A DNA stretch of 6,975 bases from Accumulibacter sp. (GTDB lineage Bacteria > Pseudomonadota > Gammaproteobacteria > Burkholderiales > Rhodocyclaceae): contig JAITAJ010000179.1 in the NCBI GenBank assembly GCA_031284185.1, forward strand, positions 1 through 6,975, given 5' to 3'. Positions 1-6,360 of this stretch are shown here, one piece after another. A model generated the notes under the pieces. It made no database searches. It worked only from the letters and a program-made list of their open reading frames with translations, and was not told the DNA's origin. How positions within the stretch are numbered: position 1 is the stretch's first letter; each line of letters opens with the position of its first letter. The translations under genes and the position numbers were made by a program.

Positions 1-1
1 A

Positions 2-364
2 AACGAAGCCTTCCTGGCGCTGGCGGAACTAGGCCCGGACAAGTTCGACATCGTCGTGCCGCCGCTGTCCATCCTGGCCGAGCCGCCGGTGACGGTGGTC
101 GACAAGGTGGTCGACAAGAAGGGTACCCGCGCGGTGGCCGAAACCTATCTCAAATACCTCTATACCCCCGAGGCGCAGGAGATCATCGCCGCCAATTTCT
201 ACCGCCCCACCGACAAGAACGTGGCGGCCCGGTACGCGAACAAGTTCCCGCAAGTGAAACTGGTCACCATCGACGATCCCGTCTTCGGCGGCTGGCAGGC
301 CGCGCAGAAAAGACACTTTGCCGACGGCGGCGTGTTCGACCAGATCTATCAGCCGAAAAAATAA
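2..364 (+). CDS. sbp: Sulfate-binding periplasmic protein, C-terminal part (partial at window start)
   Basis: The frame is open from base 2 to the TAA at 362-364, giving 120 residues; the start and signal peptide lie outside the window. The visible part matches the C-terminal lobe of the Sbp/CysP sulfate/thiosulfate-binding family: a VVPPLSILAEPPV segment, then GTRAVAETYLKYLYTPEAQE, an NFYRPTDKNVA block, and the very typical ending FGGWQAAQKRHFADGGVFDQIY. Family members bind sulfate (or thiosulfate) in the periplasm and deliver it to the CysTWA transporter. The gene sits 3 bases upstream of cysT, as expected for the binding protein of this transporter. The C-terminus does not separate Sbp (sulfate) from CysP (thiosulfate); Sbp is favoured because of the sulfate-reduction genes downstream, but that is inference. 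A GTG at 56-58 is internal and not the true start. Confidence 0.93.
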   Translation, partial: NEAFLALAELGPDKFDIVVPPLSILAEPPVTVVDKVVDKKGTRAVAETYLKYLYTPEAQEIIAANFYRPTDKNVAARYANKFPQVKLVTIDDPVFGGWQAAQKRHFADGGVFDQIYQPKK

Positions 365-367
365 GGA
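363..367 (+). promoter_or_regulatory. Ribosome binding site of cysT inside the sbp stop codon
   Basis: AAGGA overlaps the sbp TAA and directly abuts the cysT ATG at 368, leaving no spacer. This is closer than usual, so cysT translation probably depends on ribosomes that finish sbp and restart. The next in-frame ATG (467) would begin just before the first membrane segment and has no clear Shine-Dalgarno sequence, so 368 is preferred. Confidence 0.4.
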
Positions 368-1258
368 ATGAAATCGACGAGACGGCCCGGCCTCACAGCT
401 CCGGCCTCCCAAGCCGGCAAGCCGCGCAAGCGGCGGGCCGGCGTTCTGCCGGGTTTCGGCCTTTCGATGGGGATCACGCTCACCTATCTCGGCCTCCTGG
501 TGCTGGTGCCGCTGGCATCGCTCCCGCTGAAAAGCATGAGCCTGGGATGGGAAGGCTTCTGGAAGATCGTCACCGCGCCGCGCGTGCTGGCTTCCTACCA
601 GGTCACCTTCGGCGCCTCGCTGGCGGCGGCGCTCGTCAACCTGGTGTTCGGCGCCATCGTGGCCTGGGTGCTGGTGCGCTATTCCTTTCCCGGCAAGAAG
701 ATCCTCGACGCGCTGGTGGATCTTCCCTTCGCGCTGCCCACCGCCGTCGCGGGCATCGCGCTCACGGCCATTTACGCGCAGAACGGTTGGCTGGGCAAAC
801 CCCTGGGAGAATGGTTCGGCCTGAAAGTGGCCTATACCCCGCTGGGCATCGCCATCGCGCTCGTCTTCATCGGCCTGCCCTTCGTCGTGCGCACGGTGCA
901 GCCGGTGCTGGAAGACATCGAGCGCGAGATCGAAGAAGCGGCGGCCAGCCTGGGAGCGGACCGCTGGCAGACCGTCCGCCGGGTCTTGCTGCCCGCGCTC
1001 TTGCCCGCGCTGCTGACGGGCTTCGCGCTGGCCTTCGCGCGGGCGGTGGGCGAGTACGGCTCGGTGGTGTTCATCGCGGGCAACATGCCCATGATCTCCG
1101 AAATCACGCCGCTACTCATCATCTCGCGGCTGGAAGAATACGACTACGCCGGCGCGGCGGCCATCGCCATCGTGATGCTGGCGCTGGCCTTCGTCCTGCT
1201 GCTCGCCATCAACCTGATCCAGGGCTGGAACGCGCGGCGCGGGGAAAGAGGCTCATGA
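368..1258 (+). CDS. cysT: Sulfate ABC transporter permease CysT (CysU)
   Basis: This 296-residue inner-membrane protein is one of the two channel subunits of the sulfate/thiosulfate ABC importer. It has a basic, Ala/Pro-rich cytoplasmic N-terminus (about residues 1-28), then the family sequence VLPGFGLSMGITLTYL. Six hydrophobic stretches lie near residues 33-53, 80-104, 112-136, 155-177, 212-236 and 262-284. DLPFALPTAVAGIAL (about 118-132) is a CysT hallmark. The cytoplasmic EAA loop, which docks on the ATPase, is EEAAASLGADRW at about 189-200, followed by RRVLLPALLPALLTG. FARAVGEYGSVVFIAGNMP (about 223-241) is also typical. Its TGA overlaps the cysW ATG (ATGA), indicating translational coupling. 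Length is normal for the family. Confidence 0.96.
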   Translation: MKSTRRPGLTAPASQAGKPRKRRAGVLPGFGLSMGITLTYLGLLVLVPLASLPLKSMSLGWEGFWKIVTAPRVLASYQVTFGASLAAALVNLVFGAIVAWVLVRYSFPGKKILDALVDLPFALPTAVAGIALTAIYAQNGWLGKPLGEWFGLKVAYTPLGIAIALVFIGLPFVVRTVQPVLEDIEREIEEAAASLGADRWQTVRRVLLPALLPALLTGFALAFARAVGEYGSVVFIAGNMPMISEITPLLIISRLEEYDYAGAAAIAIVMLALAFVLLLAINLIQGWNARRGERGS

Positions 1259-2175
1259 TTCCCCATCATTCCGGGCATCTCACCGAGCCGCGCTGGGTGC
1301 GCGGAACCCTGCTCACGCTGGCGCTGGCTTTCCTCACGCTGTTCCTGCTGGTGCCGCTGGCCACCGTATTCACCGAAGCCCTGCGCAAGGGCTGGCAACT
1401 GTACCTGGCGGCCATCACCGAGGCGGACGCCGTCGAAGCCATCAAACTCACGCTGCTGGTGGCGGCCATCGCCCTGCCGGTGAACCTGTCGTTCGGCGTG
1501 GCGGCCGCCTGGGCCATCACCCGCTTCGAGTTCCGCGGCAAGCAGTTCCTCATCACCCTGATCGACCTGCCGTTCTCGATATCCCCGGTGGTGGCCGGCC
1601 TGATTTTCGTGCTGATGTTCGGCACACAGGGCTGGTTCGGCGGCTGGCTACAGGAGCACGATCTGAAAATCGTCTTCGCCACCCCCGGCGTCATCCTGGC
1701 GACGCTGTTCGTGACCTTTCCCTTCGTGGCGCGCGAGCTGATCCCGCTCATGCAGGCGCAGGGCTGCGAGGAAGAACAGGCCGCGCTGACGCTGGGCGCC
1801 TCCGGCTGGCGGATTTTCCAGCGCGTGACCCTGCCCAACATCAAGTGGGGACTGCTCTACGGCGCAATTCTGGCCAATGCGCGGGCGATGGGCGAATTCG
1901 GCGCGGTGTCGGTGGTGTCCGGCCACGTGCGCGGCGAGACCAACACCATGACCCTGCACGTCGAAATCCTGTACAACGAATACCAGTTTTCGGCAGCCTT
2001 CGCCGTGGCTTCGCTGCTGGCCCTGCTGGCGCTCGTCACGCTGGTCATCAAGAATTTCATCGCCTGGCGCGCCGCGCGCTCGGCAGCGCGGGAGGCTTCT
2101 TCGCAGGCGGCTTTGTCCGAGCTTTCTTCCGCCGACTCGCCCCCTCCAATCTTCCAGCCCATTCAGTCGAGGTGA
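1255..2175 (+). CDS. cysW: Sulfate ABC transporter permease CysW
   Basis: This 306-residue protein is the second permease subunit, partner of CysT in the inner membrane. The ATG at 1255 overlaps the cysT stop as ATGA and is preceded by purine-rich GGGGAAAGAGG (1241-1251). The frame stays open far upstream into cysT, but the family N-terminus (TEPRWVRGTLLTLAL) fits this ATG. Hydrophobic segments lie near residues 17-38, 62-88, 99-123, 142-160, 198-222 and 246-270. Family marks are DLPFSISPVVAGLIFVLMFG (about 104-123), the EAA loop EEQAALTLGASGW (about 173-185), and NARAMGEFGAVSVVSGHVRG (about 208-227). The tail after about residue 270 is hydrophilic and rich in Ala and Ser, ending in a proline run; it is probably cytoplasmic and variable in the family. 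Confidence 0.96.
   Translation: MIPHHSGHLTEPRWVRGTLLTLALAFLTLFLLVPLATVFTEALRKGWQLYLAAITEADAVEAIKLTLLVAAIALPVNLSFGVAAAWAITRFEFRGKQFLITLIDLPFSISPVVAGLIFVLMFGTQGWFGGWLQEHDLKIVFATPGVILATLFVTFPFVARELIPLMQAQGCEEEQAALTLGASGWRIFQRVTLPNIKWGLLYGAILANARAMGEFGAVSVVSGHVRGETNTMTLHVEILYNEYQFSAAFAVASLLALLALVTLVIKNFIAWRAARSAAREASSQAALSELSSADSPPPIFQPIQSR
2169..2175 (+). promoter_or_regulatory. Ribosome binding site of cysA overlapping the cysW stop
   Basis: GAGGTGA contains the cysW TGA (2173-2175). Its GAGG core ends 6 bases before the cysA ATG at 2179, which is good spacing. The site supports this start and coupling of cysA to cysW translation. Confidence 0.6.
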
Positions 2176-2178
2176 TCC

Positions 2179-3240
2179 ATGAGCATCGAAGTCAAAAACC
2201 TTTCCAAGTATTTCGGCTCATTTCGCGCGCTCGACGACGTGTCGCTCACCATCGAAACCGGCGAACTGGTGGCCTTGCTTGGCCCGTCGGGCTGCGGCAA
2301 GACCACGCTGCTGCGCATCATCGCCGGTCTGGAATCGCCCGACGCCGGCAGCGTGCTGTTCGCCGGCGAGGACGCTACCGGCGTCGACGTGCGCCACCGC
2401 CAGGTGGGTTTCGTCTTCCAGCACTACGCGCTGTTCCATCATATGACGGTGTTCGAGAACGTGGCTTTCGGGCTGCGCGTCAAACCGCGCGCGCAACGCC
2501 CTTCCGAGGAAAACATCCGGGCCAGGGTGCATGAGCTTCTGAATCTGGTACAGCTCGATTGGCTGGCCGAGCGCCATCCCTCGCAACTCTCGGGCGGCCA
2601 GCGCCAGCGCATCGCGCTCGCTCGGGCGCTGGCGGTGGAACCGCGCGTGCTGCTGCTCGACGAGCCTTTCGGCGCTCTCGACGCCAAGGTGCGCAAGGAA
2701 CTGCGCCGCTGGCTGCGCCGCCTGCACGACGATCTGCACGTCGCCAGCGTATTCGTCACGCATGACCAGGAAGAGGCGCTGGAAGTCTCCGACCGGGTGG
2801 TGCTGATGAATGCCGGCCGCATCGAGCAGATCGGCGAGCCGCGCGAGCTTTGGGAACATCCGGCGACTCCCTTCGTCTACGATTTCCTGGGCGACGTCAA
2901 TGCCTTCAGAGGCCACGCCGCGCGCGGCCTGTGGCATGCCGACGGCGTCACGCTGCCCGCGCCCGAGATGACCCAGGACGACAAACTGCATGCCGTCGCC
3001 TACGTGCGGCCGCACGAAATCGATCTCGCGCGCGACAAGTCGGGCGCCAGCGGCATACGGGTGCGCCTGGATCACGCCTATCTCGCCGGCCCTTCCGCCT
3101 ACCTGGAACTGCAGCGCCTGGACGGGGACGCGCTGATCGAAGCCCAGATCCCCGAAACCCGATACCGCGAGCTGGGTTTCAAGGTGGGTGACGTGCTCGT
3201 GGCCAGCCCGCTCCGCGCGCGGGTGTTCGCGGCGGCCTGA
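2179..3240 (+). CDS. cysA: Sulfate/thiosulfate ABC transporter ATP-binding protein CysA
   Basis: This 353-residue cytoplasmic ATPase powers sulfate import through CysT/CysW. All nucleotide-binding motifs are intact: Walker A GPSGCGKTT (residues 35-43), Q-loop FVFQHYALF with Q81, signature LSGGQRQRIALARAL (137-151), Walker B VLLLDEPFGALDAKVR (157-172), and the switch histidine H195 in VFVTHDQEEA. The family sequence DFLGDVNAF follows at about 235-243, then a C-terminal TOBE-like regulatory region (about 245-350) with YVRPHEIDLA. The signature KYFGSFRALDDVSL near the N-terminus is typical of CysA. Length is close to the usual 340-365 residues. cysA is the last transport gene before the reductase gene, 15 bases upstream of cysH. 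Confidence 0.97.
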   Translation: MSIEVKNLSKYFGSFRALDDVSLTIETGELVALLGPSGCGKTTLLRIIAGLESPDAGSVLFAGEDATGVDVRHRQVGFVFQHYALFHHMTVFENVAFGLRVKPRAQRPSEENIRARVHELLNLVQLDWLAERHPSQLSGGQRQRIALARALAVEPRVLLLDEPFGALDAKVRKELRRWLRRLHDDLHVASVFVTHDQEEALEVSDRVVLMNAGRIEQIGEPRELWEHPATPFVYDFLGDVNAFRGHAARGLWHADGVTLPAPEMTQDDKLHAVAYVRPHEIDLARDKSGASGIRVRLDHAYLAGPSAYLELQRLDGDALIEAQIPETRYRELGFKVGDVLVASPLRARVFAAA

Positions 3241-3255
3241 AGGTGTGACGATCGC

Positions 3256-3984
3256 GTGACGACCCTTGCCGCCCCGGCTTCGCCAGTAAACTCCGGCCAA
3301 GTCGCCGAACGCTGGCGCGCGCTCCGCTTCCGTCTGGCCGGCATCGCCGAACGCCATCCCGACGCGGCGCTGGCCTCGTCCCTGTCCGCCGAGGACATGG
3401 TGCTGACGCACGCCATCTTTCGCGCGGACCTGCCTCTGCGGGTATTCACCCTGGATACCGGCCGCCTGCACGCGGAAACTCTGGGCTTACTGGAATGCAT
3501 CGAATCCGCCTACGGACGTTCCGTGGAAGTCTACCGCCCCGACGAACGGGCCGTGGCAGACTACGAGGCCGCTTATGGCGCCCATGCCTTTTACGGCAGC
3601 GTCGAACTGCGCCGGGCCTGCTGCTGGATACGCAAGGTCGAACCGCTGGAACGCGCGCTCGCCGGGCGCTCGGCCTGGATCACCGGGCAGCGCCGCGCCC
3701 AGGCCGCCACCCGCGAAGACCTGCCCGAGGAAGAATATGACGGGACCTTCGGCCTGGCCAAATACAATCCCCTCGCCGCCTGGAACGACGAAGAAATCTG
3801 GAAGGTCATCCGCGCGCAGGGCATTCCCTACAACCCGCTGCACGACCGCGGCTATCCCTCCATCGGCTGCGAACCCTGCACGCGCGCCGTCCGTCCCGGC
3901 GAGGACGCGCGCGCGGGACGCTGGTGGTGGGAGTCGTCCAACTCGAAAGAATGCGGATTGCACGCCGGCAATCCGGGGAAATAA
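3256..3984 (+). CDS. cysH: Thioredoxin-dependent APS/PAPS reductase CysH, four-cysteine (4Fe-4S) type
   Basis: CysH reduces adenylylated sulfate to sulfite in the cytoplasm, using thioredoxin. The 242-residue product has the substrate-binding SSLSAEDMVL (41-50) and TLDTGRLHAET (65-75), and the arginine-rich ITGQRRAQAATRED (142-154). The catalytic cysteine is C233, in KECGLH near the end. It also carries the paired cysteines C122-C123 and C205-x-x-C208, which in this family bind a [4Fe-4S] cluster and mark enzymes that use APS; PAPS reductases such as E. coli CysH lack them. APS reductase (EC 1.8.4.10) is therefore the likely activity. The start is GTG at 3256: the only in-frame alternative just upstream (3244) is followed by TGA. 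AAGG at 3240-3243 lies a rather long 12 bases before it. It stands directly between the transporter and sulfurylase genes. Confidence 0.94.
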   Translation: MTTLAAPASPVNSGQVAERWRALRFRLAGIAERHPDAALASSLSAEDMVLTHAIFRADLPLRVFTLDTGRLHAETLGLLECIESAYGRSVEVYRPDERAVADYEAAYGAHAFYGSVELRRACCWIRKVEPLERALAGRSAWITGQRRAQAATREDLPEEEYDGTFGLAKYNPLAAWNDEEIWKVIRAQGIPYNPLHDRGYPSIGCEPCTRAVRPGEDARAGRWWWESSNSKECGLHAGNPGK

Positions 3985-3988
3985 AATC

Positions 3989-4897
3989 ATGTCCGTCACC
4001 TGTCGACGCAGTCATCTGGACTGGCTGGAATCCGAGGCGATTTTCATCCTGCGCGAAGTGGCCGCCGAATGCGCCCGGCCCGCGCTGCTCTTCTCCGGCG
4101 GCAAGGATTCCGTGGTGCTGCTTCGCCTCTCCGAGAAGGCTTTTCGTCCGGGCGGGTTTCCCTATCCCCTGCTGCACATCGACACGGGCCACAATTTTGA
4201 CGAGGTGATCGCCTTTCGCGACGCGCGCGCCGCCGAACTGGGCGAACGGCTCATCGTGCGCCGCGTGGAAGATTCGATCCGGCGCGGCAGCGTGGTGCTG
4301 CGCCACGAGAACGACTCGCGCAATGCCGCGCAATCCGTCACCTTGCTGGAAGCCATCGAGGAGTTCGGCTTCGATGCCTGCATCGGCGGCGCGCGCCGCG
4401 ACGAAGAAAAGGCGCGCGCCAAGGAACGCATATTTTCCTTCCGCGACGCCTTCGGCCAGTGGGATCCCAAGGCGCAGCGCCCCGAACTCTGGGATATCTA
4501 CAACACCCGCGTGCATCCGGGCGAGAACATGCGGGTGTTCCCCATCTCCAACTGGACGGAGCTGGACGTCTGGCAATACATCTTGCGCGAGCAACTGGCC
4601 TTGCCGTCCATCTATTACAGCCACCCGCGCGAAGTGGTGCGCCGCAGGGGCCTGCTGGTGCCGGTCACGCCTCTCACGCCGCCGCGCAGGAGCGAAACGG
4701 TGGAGCGCCTGCCCGTGCGCTTTCGCACCGTGGGCGACATTTCCTGCACCTGCCCGGTGGCGTCCGGCGCCGCCGACGCGGCGGCCGTCATCGCCGAAAC
4801 CGCGGTAACCGAGATCACCGAGCGCGGCGCCACCCGCATGGACGACCAGACCTCCGAGGCATCGATGGAACGGCGCAAACGCGAGGGATATTTTTGA
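3989..4897 (+). CDS. cysD: Sulfate adenylyltransferase small subunit CysD
   Basis: CysD is the catalytic subunit of the CysDN ATP sulfurylase, which makes APS from ATP and sulfate. The 302-residue product has the PP-loop SGGKDSVVLLRL (36-47), HIDTGHNFDEVIAFRD (63-78), GGARRDEEKARAKERIFSFRD (about 133-153), and RVHPGENMRVFPISNWTELD (174-193). It ends in the family C-terminus ERRKREGYF. The ATG at 3989 has GGGGA at 3975-3979, 9 bases upstream, inside the end of cysH; the cysH stop is 4 bases before it. The frame is open much further upstream across cysH, but that extension has no CysD similarity. Near the C-terminus it reads VGDISCTCPVAS (about 248-259), where E. coli CysD has a PLTGAVES-like sequence. 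Confidence 0.96.
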   Translation: MSVTCRRSHLDWLESEAIFILREVAAECARPALLFSGGKDSVVLLRLSEKAFRPGGFPYPLLHIDTGHNFDEVIAFRDARAAELGERLIVRRVEDSIRRGSVVLRHENDSRNAAQSVTLLEAIEEFGFDACIGGARRDEEKARAKERIFSFRDAFGQWDPKAQRPELWDIYNTRVHPGENMRVFPISNWTELDVWQYILREQLALPSIYYSHPREVVRRRGLLVPVTPLTPPRRSETVERLPVRFRTVGDISCTCPVASGAADAAAVIAETAVTEITERGATRMDDQTSEASMERRKREGYF

Positions 4898-4913
4898 TCG
4901 GATTTTTGATATG
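4890..4913 (+). repeat. Imperfect 12-base tandem repeat at the cysD/cysN junction
   Basis: ATTTTTGATCGG (4890-4901) is followed at once by ATTTTTGATATG (4902-4913), 10 of 12 bases identical. The first copy covers the end and stop of cysD; the second ends in the cysN ATG. It is an AT-rich island in an otherwise GC-rich operon, and it takes up most of the space where a Shine-Dalgarno sequence would be. Confidence 0.55.
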
Positions 4914-6197
4914 AACGCCGCAAACGAATTCTTCCCGGACGGCGTGCTGCGCCTGATCACCGCAGGCTCGGTAGACGACGGCAAGTCCACCCTCATCGGC
5001 CGTCTGCTGTATGACAGCAAGGGAATATTCGCCGACCAGCTCGAAGCGATCGCGCGCGCGAGATACAAACGCGTGGCGGGCGACGGCATCGATTTTTCAC
5101 TGCTGACCGACGGCCTGGAAGCCGAACGCGAACAAGGCATCACCATCGACGTGGCCTATCGCTATTTCTCGACGCCGCGGCGCAAGTTCATCATCGCCGA
5201 CGCGCCGGGACACGAGCAATACACTCGCAACATGGTCACCGGCGCTTCCACGGCCCATGCCGCCATCATTCTCATCGACGCTACGCGCGCAGCCTTCGGC
5301 CAACTGCTGCCGCAGACCAAGCGGCACAGCGCCATCGCCCGGCTGCTGGGCATCCGCCATATCGTGGTGGCGGTCAACAAGATGGATCTCATGGACTGGC
5401 AACGCGAGGCGTTCGAAAACATCCGCTCGGCCTACGGCGAGCTGGCCCGGCGCCTGGGCATCGCCGGCTTTCATATCCTGCCGCTTTCGGCCTTGCACGG
5501 GGACAACGTGGTGAGCGCATCCGCGCATACTCCCTGGTACACGGAGCCGCCCCTGCTCGGTTTACTGGAAAGTCTGCCCGTGGCCGACGACGGCCGCAAC
5601 GCGCCTCTCCGCCTGCCGGTGCAGTGGGTGTTGCGGCACGGCGGCGACCGGATCGACGCTTTTCGCGGCTATGCCGGGCGCCTGGCCAGCGGAACCCTGC
5701 GCGTCGGCGAGACGCTCGTCGTGCAGCCCTCCGGAAGCGAAGCCAAAGTGGCCGGCCTGATCGTCGCCGGCCGCGAAGCCGGGATGGCCGTGGCAGGCGA
5801 CGCGGTGATCGTGACGCTGGATCGGGACGTGGATGTCTCGCGCGGAGACCTCCTGTCGCATCCCGCTTCGCCGGCGCGCACCGGCCGCCACTTCGAGGCC
5901 GAACTGTGCTGGCTGGATTCCTCGCCGCTCGACCCGGCGCGCCGCTATCTCGTCAAACACGGCCCGCGCGTGACTTCCGCCAGGATTCTGGCCATACACG
6001 CCCGGCGCGACATCCACGAATTGCGCGAAGTTCCCGGCACAGACGGAACGCTCACCATGAACGACATCGGCCGCGTTTCGCTGATGACGCGCGAGACGCT
6101 GGCAGCAGACCGCTACGAAGACCTGCCGGCCAACGGCGCCTTCATCCTGATCGACGAGGCCAGCCACCAGACGGCGGCGGCCGGGATGCTGCGCTAG
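4911..6197 (+). CDS. cysN: Sulfate adenylyltransferase large subunit CysN (GTPase), no APS kinase domain
   Basis: CysN is the GTPase subunit of ATP sulfurylase; its GTP hydrolysis drives the otherwise unfavourable formation of APS by CysD. The 428-residue protein is related to elongation factor Tu. It shows the P-loop GSVDDGKSTLIGRLLYDS (19-36), the GIT switch (76-78), DAPGHEQYTRNMVTG (97-111), and the guanine-specificity motif NKMD (156-159). PLSALHGDNV (191-200) and beta-barrel domains (about 230-428) follow. It is somewhat shorter than E. coli CysN (475 residues) and stops where fused CysNC proteins would continue into an APS kinase domain. The ATG at 4911 is 13 bases after the cysD stop, and its Shine-Dalgarno sequence is weak (CGGA at 4899-4902). 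Confidence 0.96.
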   Translation: MNAANEFFPDGVLRLITAGSVDDGKSTLIGRLLYDSKGIFADQLEAIARARYKRVAGDGIDFSLLTDGLEAEREQGITIDVAYRYFSTPRRKFIIADAPGHEQYTRNMVTGASTAHAAIILIDATRAAFGQLLPQTKRHSAIARLLGIRHIVVAVNKMDLMDWQREAFENIRSAYGELARRLGIAGFHILPLSALHGDNVVSASAHTPWYTEPPLLGLLESLPVADDGRNAPLRLPVQWVLRHGGDRIDAFRGYAGRLASGTLRVGETLVVQPSGSEAKVAGLIVAGREAGMAVAGDAVIVTLDRDVDVSRGDLLSHPASPARTGRHFEAELCWLDSSPLDPARRYLVKHGPRVTSARILAIHARRDIHELREVPGTDGTLTMNDIGRVSLMTRETLAADRYEDLPANGAFILIDEASHQTAAAGMLR

Positions 6198-6211
6198 CGC
6201 ACCCGGCGAGT

Positions 6212-6232
6212 GGCCGCGTCCCGACGCGGGCC
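6212..6232 (+). terminator. GC-rich hairpin just after cysN, possible terminator or 3'-end stabiliser
   Basis: GGCCGCGT (6212-6219) pairs with ACGCGG (6224-6229) plus CC (6231-6232), with one unpaired G at 6230 and a CCCG loop. It starts 15 bases after the cysN stop. No T-run follows, so it is not a classical intrinsic terminator; it could protect the mRNA 3' end or act with Rho. The structure is seen, the role is inferred. Confidence 0.3.
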
Positions 6233-6255
6233 AGACCAGGCTCGGAATTTCCCAC

Positions 6256-6289
6256 CTTCGGATTGGCGCGACTATCGCGCAATCCGGAG
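6256..6289 (+). terminator. Strong bulged hairpin in the cysN downstream spacer, candidate terminator
   Basis: CGGATT (6259-6264) and GCGCGA (6266-6271), separated by a bulged G at 6265, pair with TCGCGC (6275-6280) and AATCCG (6281-6286). The loop is CTA. The stem has 12 Watson-Crick pairs and can extend outward by a wobble and two further pairs (6256-6258 with 6287-6289). It lies about 60 bases after the cysN stop. No T-tract follows, so termination is uncertain; an operator role for the same dyad is also possible. Confidence 0.4.
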
Positions 6290-6303
6290 CGGCAATCGCG
6301 CAA
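6274..6303 (+). repeat. Two 9-base direct repeats spaced 21 bases apart
   Basis: ATCGCGCAA occurs at 6274-6282 and again at 6295-6303, start to start 21 bases, about two helical turns. The first copy overlaps the right arm of the bulged hairpin. This spacing would put both copies on the same face of the helix, as for a protein-binding pair, but chance in GC-rich DNA is possible. Confidence 0.35.
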
Positions 6304-6320
6304 AACCCCCTGCAAACGCA

Positions 6321-6349
6321 TCGACTGGCGCATACGCAGCGCCTAGGAT
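6321..6349 (+). promoter_or_regulatory. Weak sigma70-like promoter candidate for the IclR-type gene
   Basis: TCGACT (6321-6326) and TAGGAT (6344-6349) each match 4 of 6 bases of the -35 and -10 consensus with an ideal 17-base spacer. It would start transcription only a few bases before the regulator frame, which leaves little room for a leader. The match is weak. Confidence 0.22.
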
Positions 6350-6358
6350 TCGTATCCT
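6345..6358. promoter_or_regulatory. Short inverted repeat, possible operator of the IclR-type regulator
   Basis: AGGAT (6345-6349) and ATCCT (6354-6358) form a perfect 5-base inverted repeat around TCGT. It overlaps the candidate -10 element and sits directly in front of the regulator frame. IclR-family proteins often bind short palindromes in their own promoters, so autoregulation is a reasonable but unproven reading. Confidence 0.28.
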
Positions 6359-6360
6359 GA

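Noticed and set aside
547..1254. Long open extension of the cysW frame upstream across cysT
   Set aside because: The translation is Arg/Ala/Gly-rich with no family resemblance. It is an out-of-frame reading of cysT in GC-rich DNA, and the ATGA start at 1255 fits CysW.
2218..3471. 417-codon open frame on the - strand opposite cysA and cysH
   Set aside because: It mirrors strongly biased codons of two clearly real genes and crosses their boundary. No recognisable domain or ribosome binding site.
3575..3988. Upstream extension of the cysD frame inside cysH
   Set aside because: The extension is Pro/Ser/Arg-rich and out of frame with cysH. CysD family similarity begins right after the ATG at 3989, which has a good Shine-Dalgarno sequence.
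3806..5146. 446-codon open frame on the - strand opposite cysH/cysD/cysN
   Set aside because: Shadow of high third-position GC. It spans three gene junctions and has no recognisable motif.
6244..6252. GGAATTTCC, similar to the core of E. coli IclR-type boxes
   Set aside because: Only nine bases and far from the regulator start. Too short to claim as an operator without conservation.
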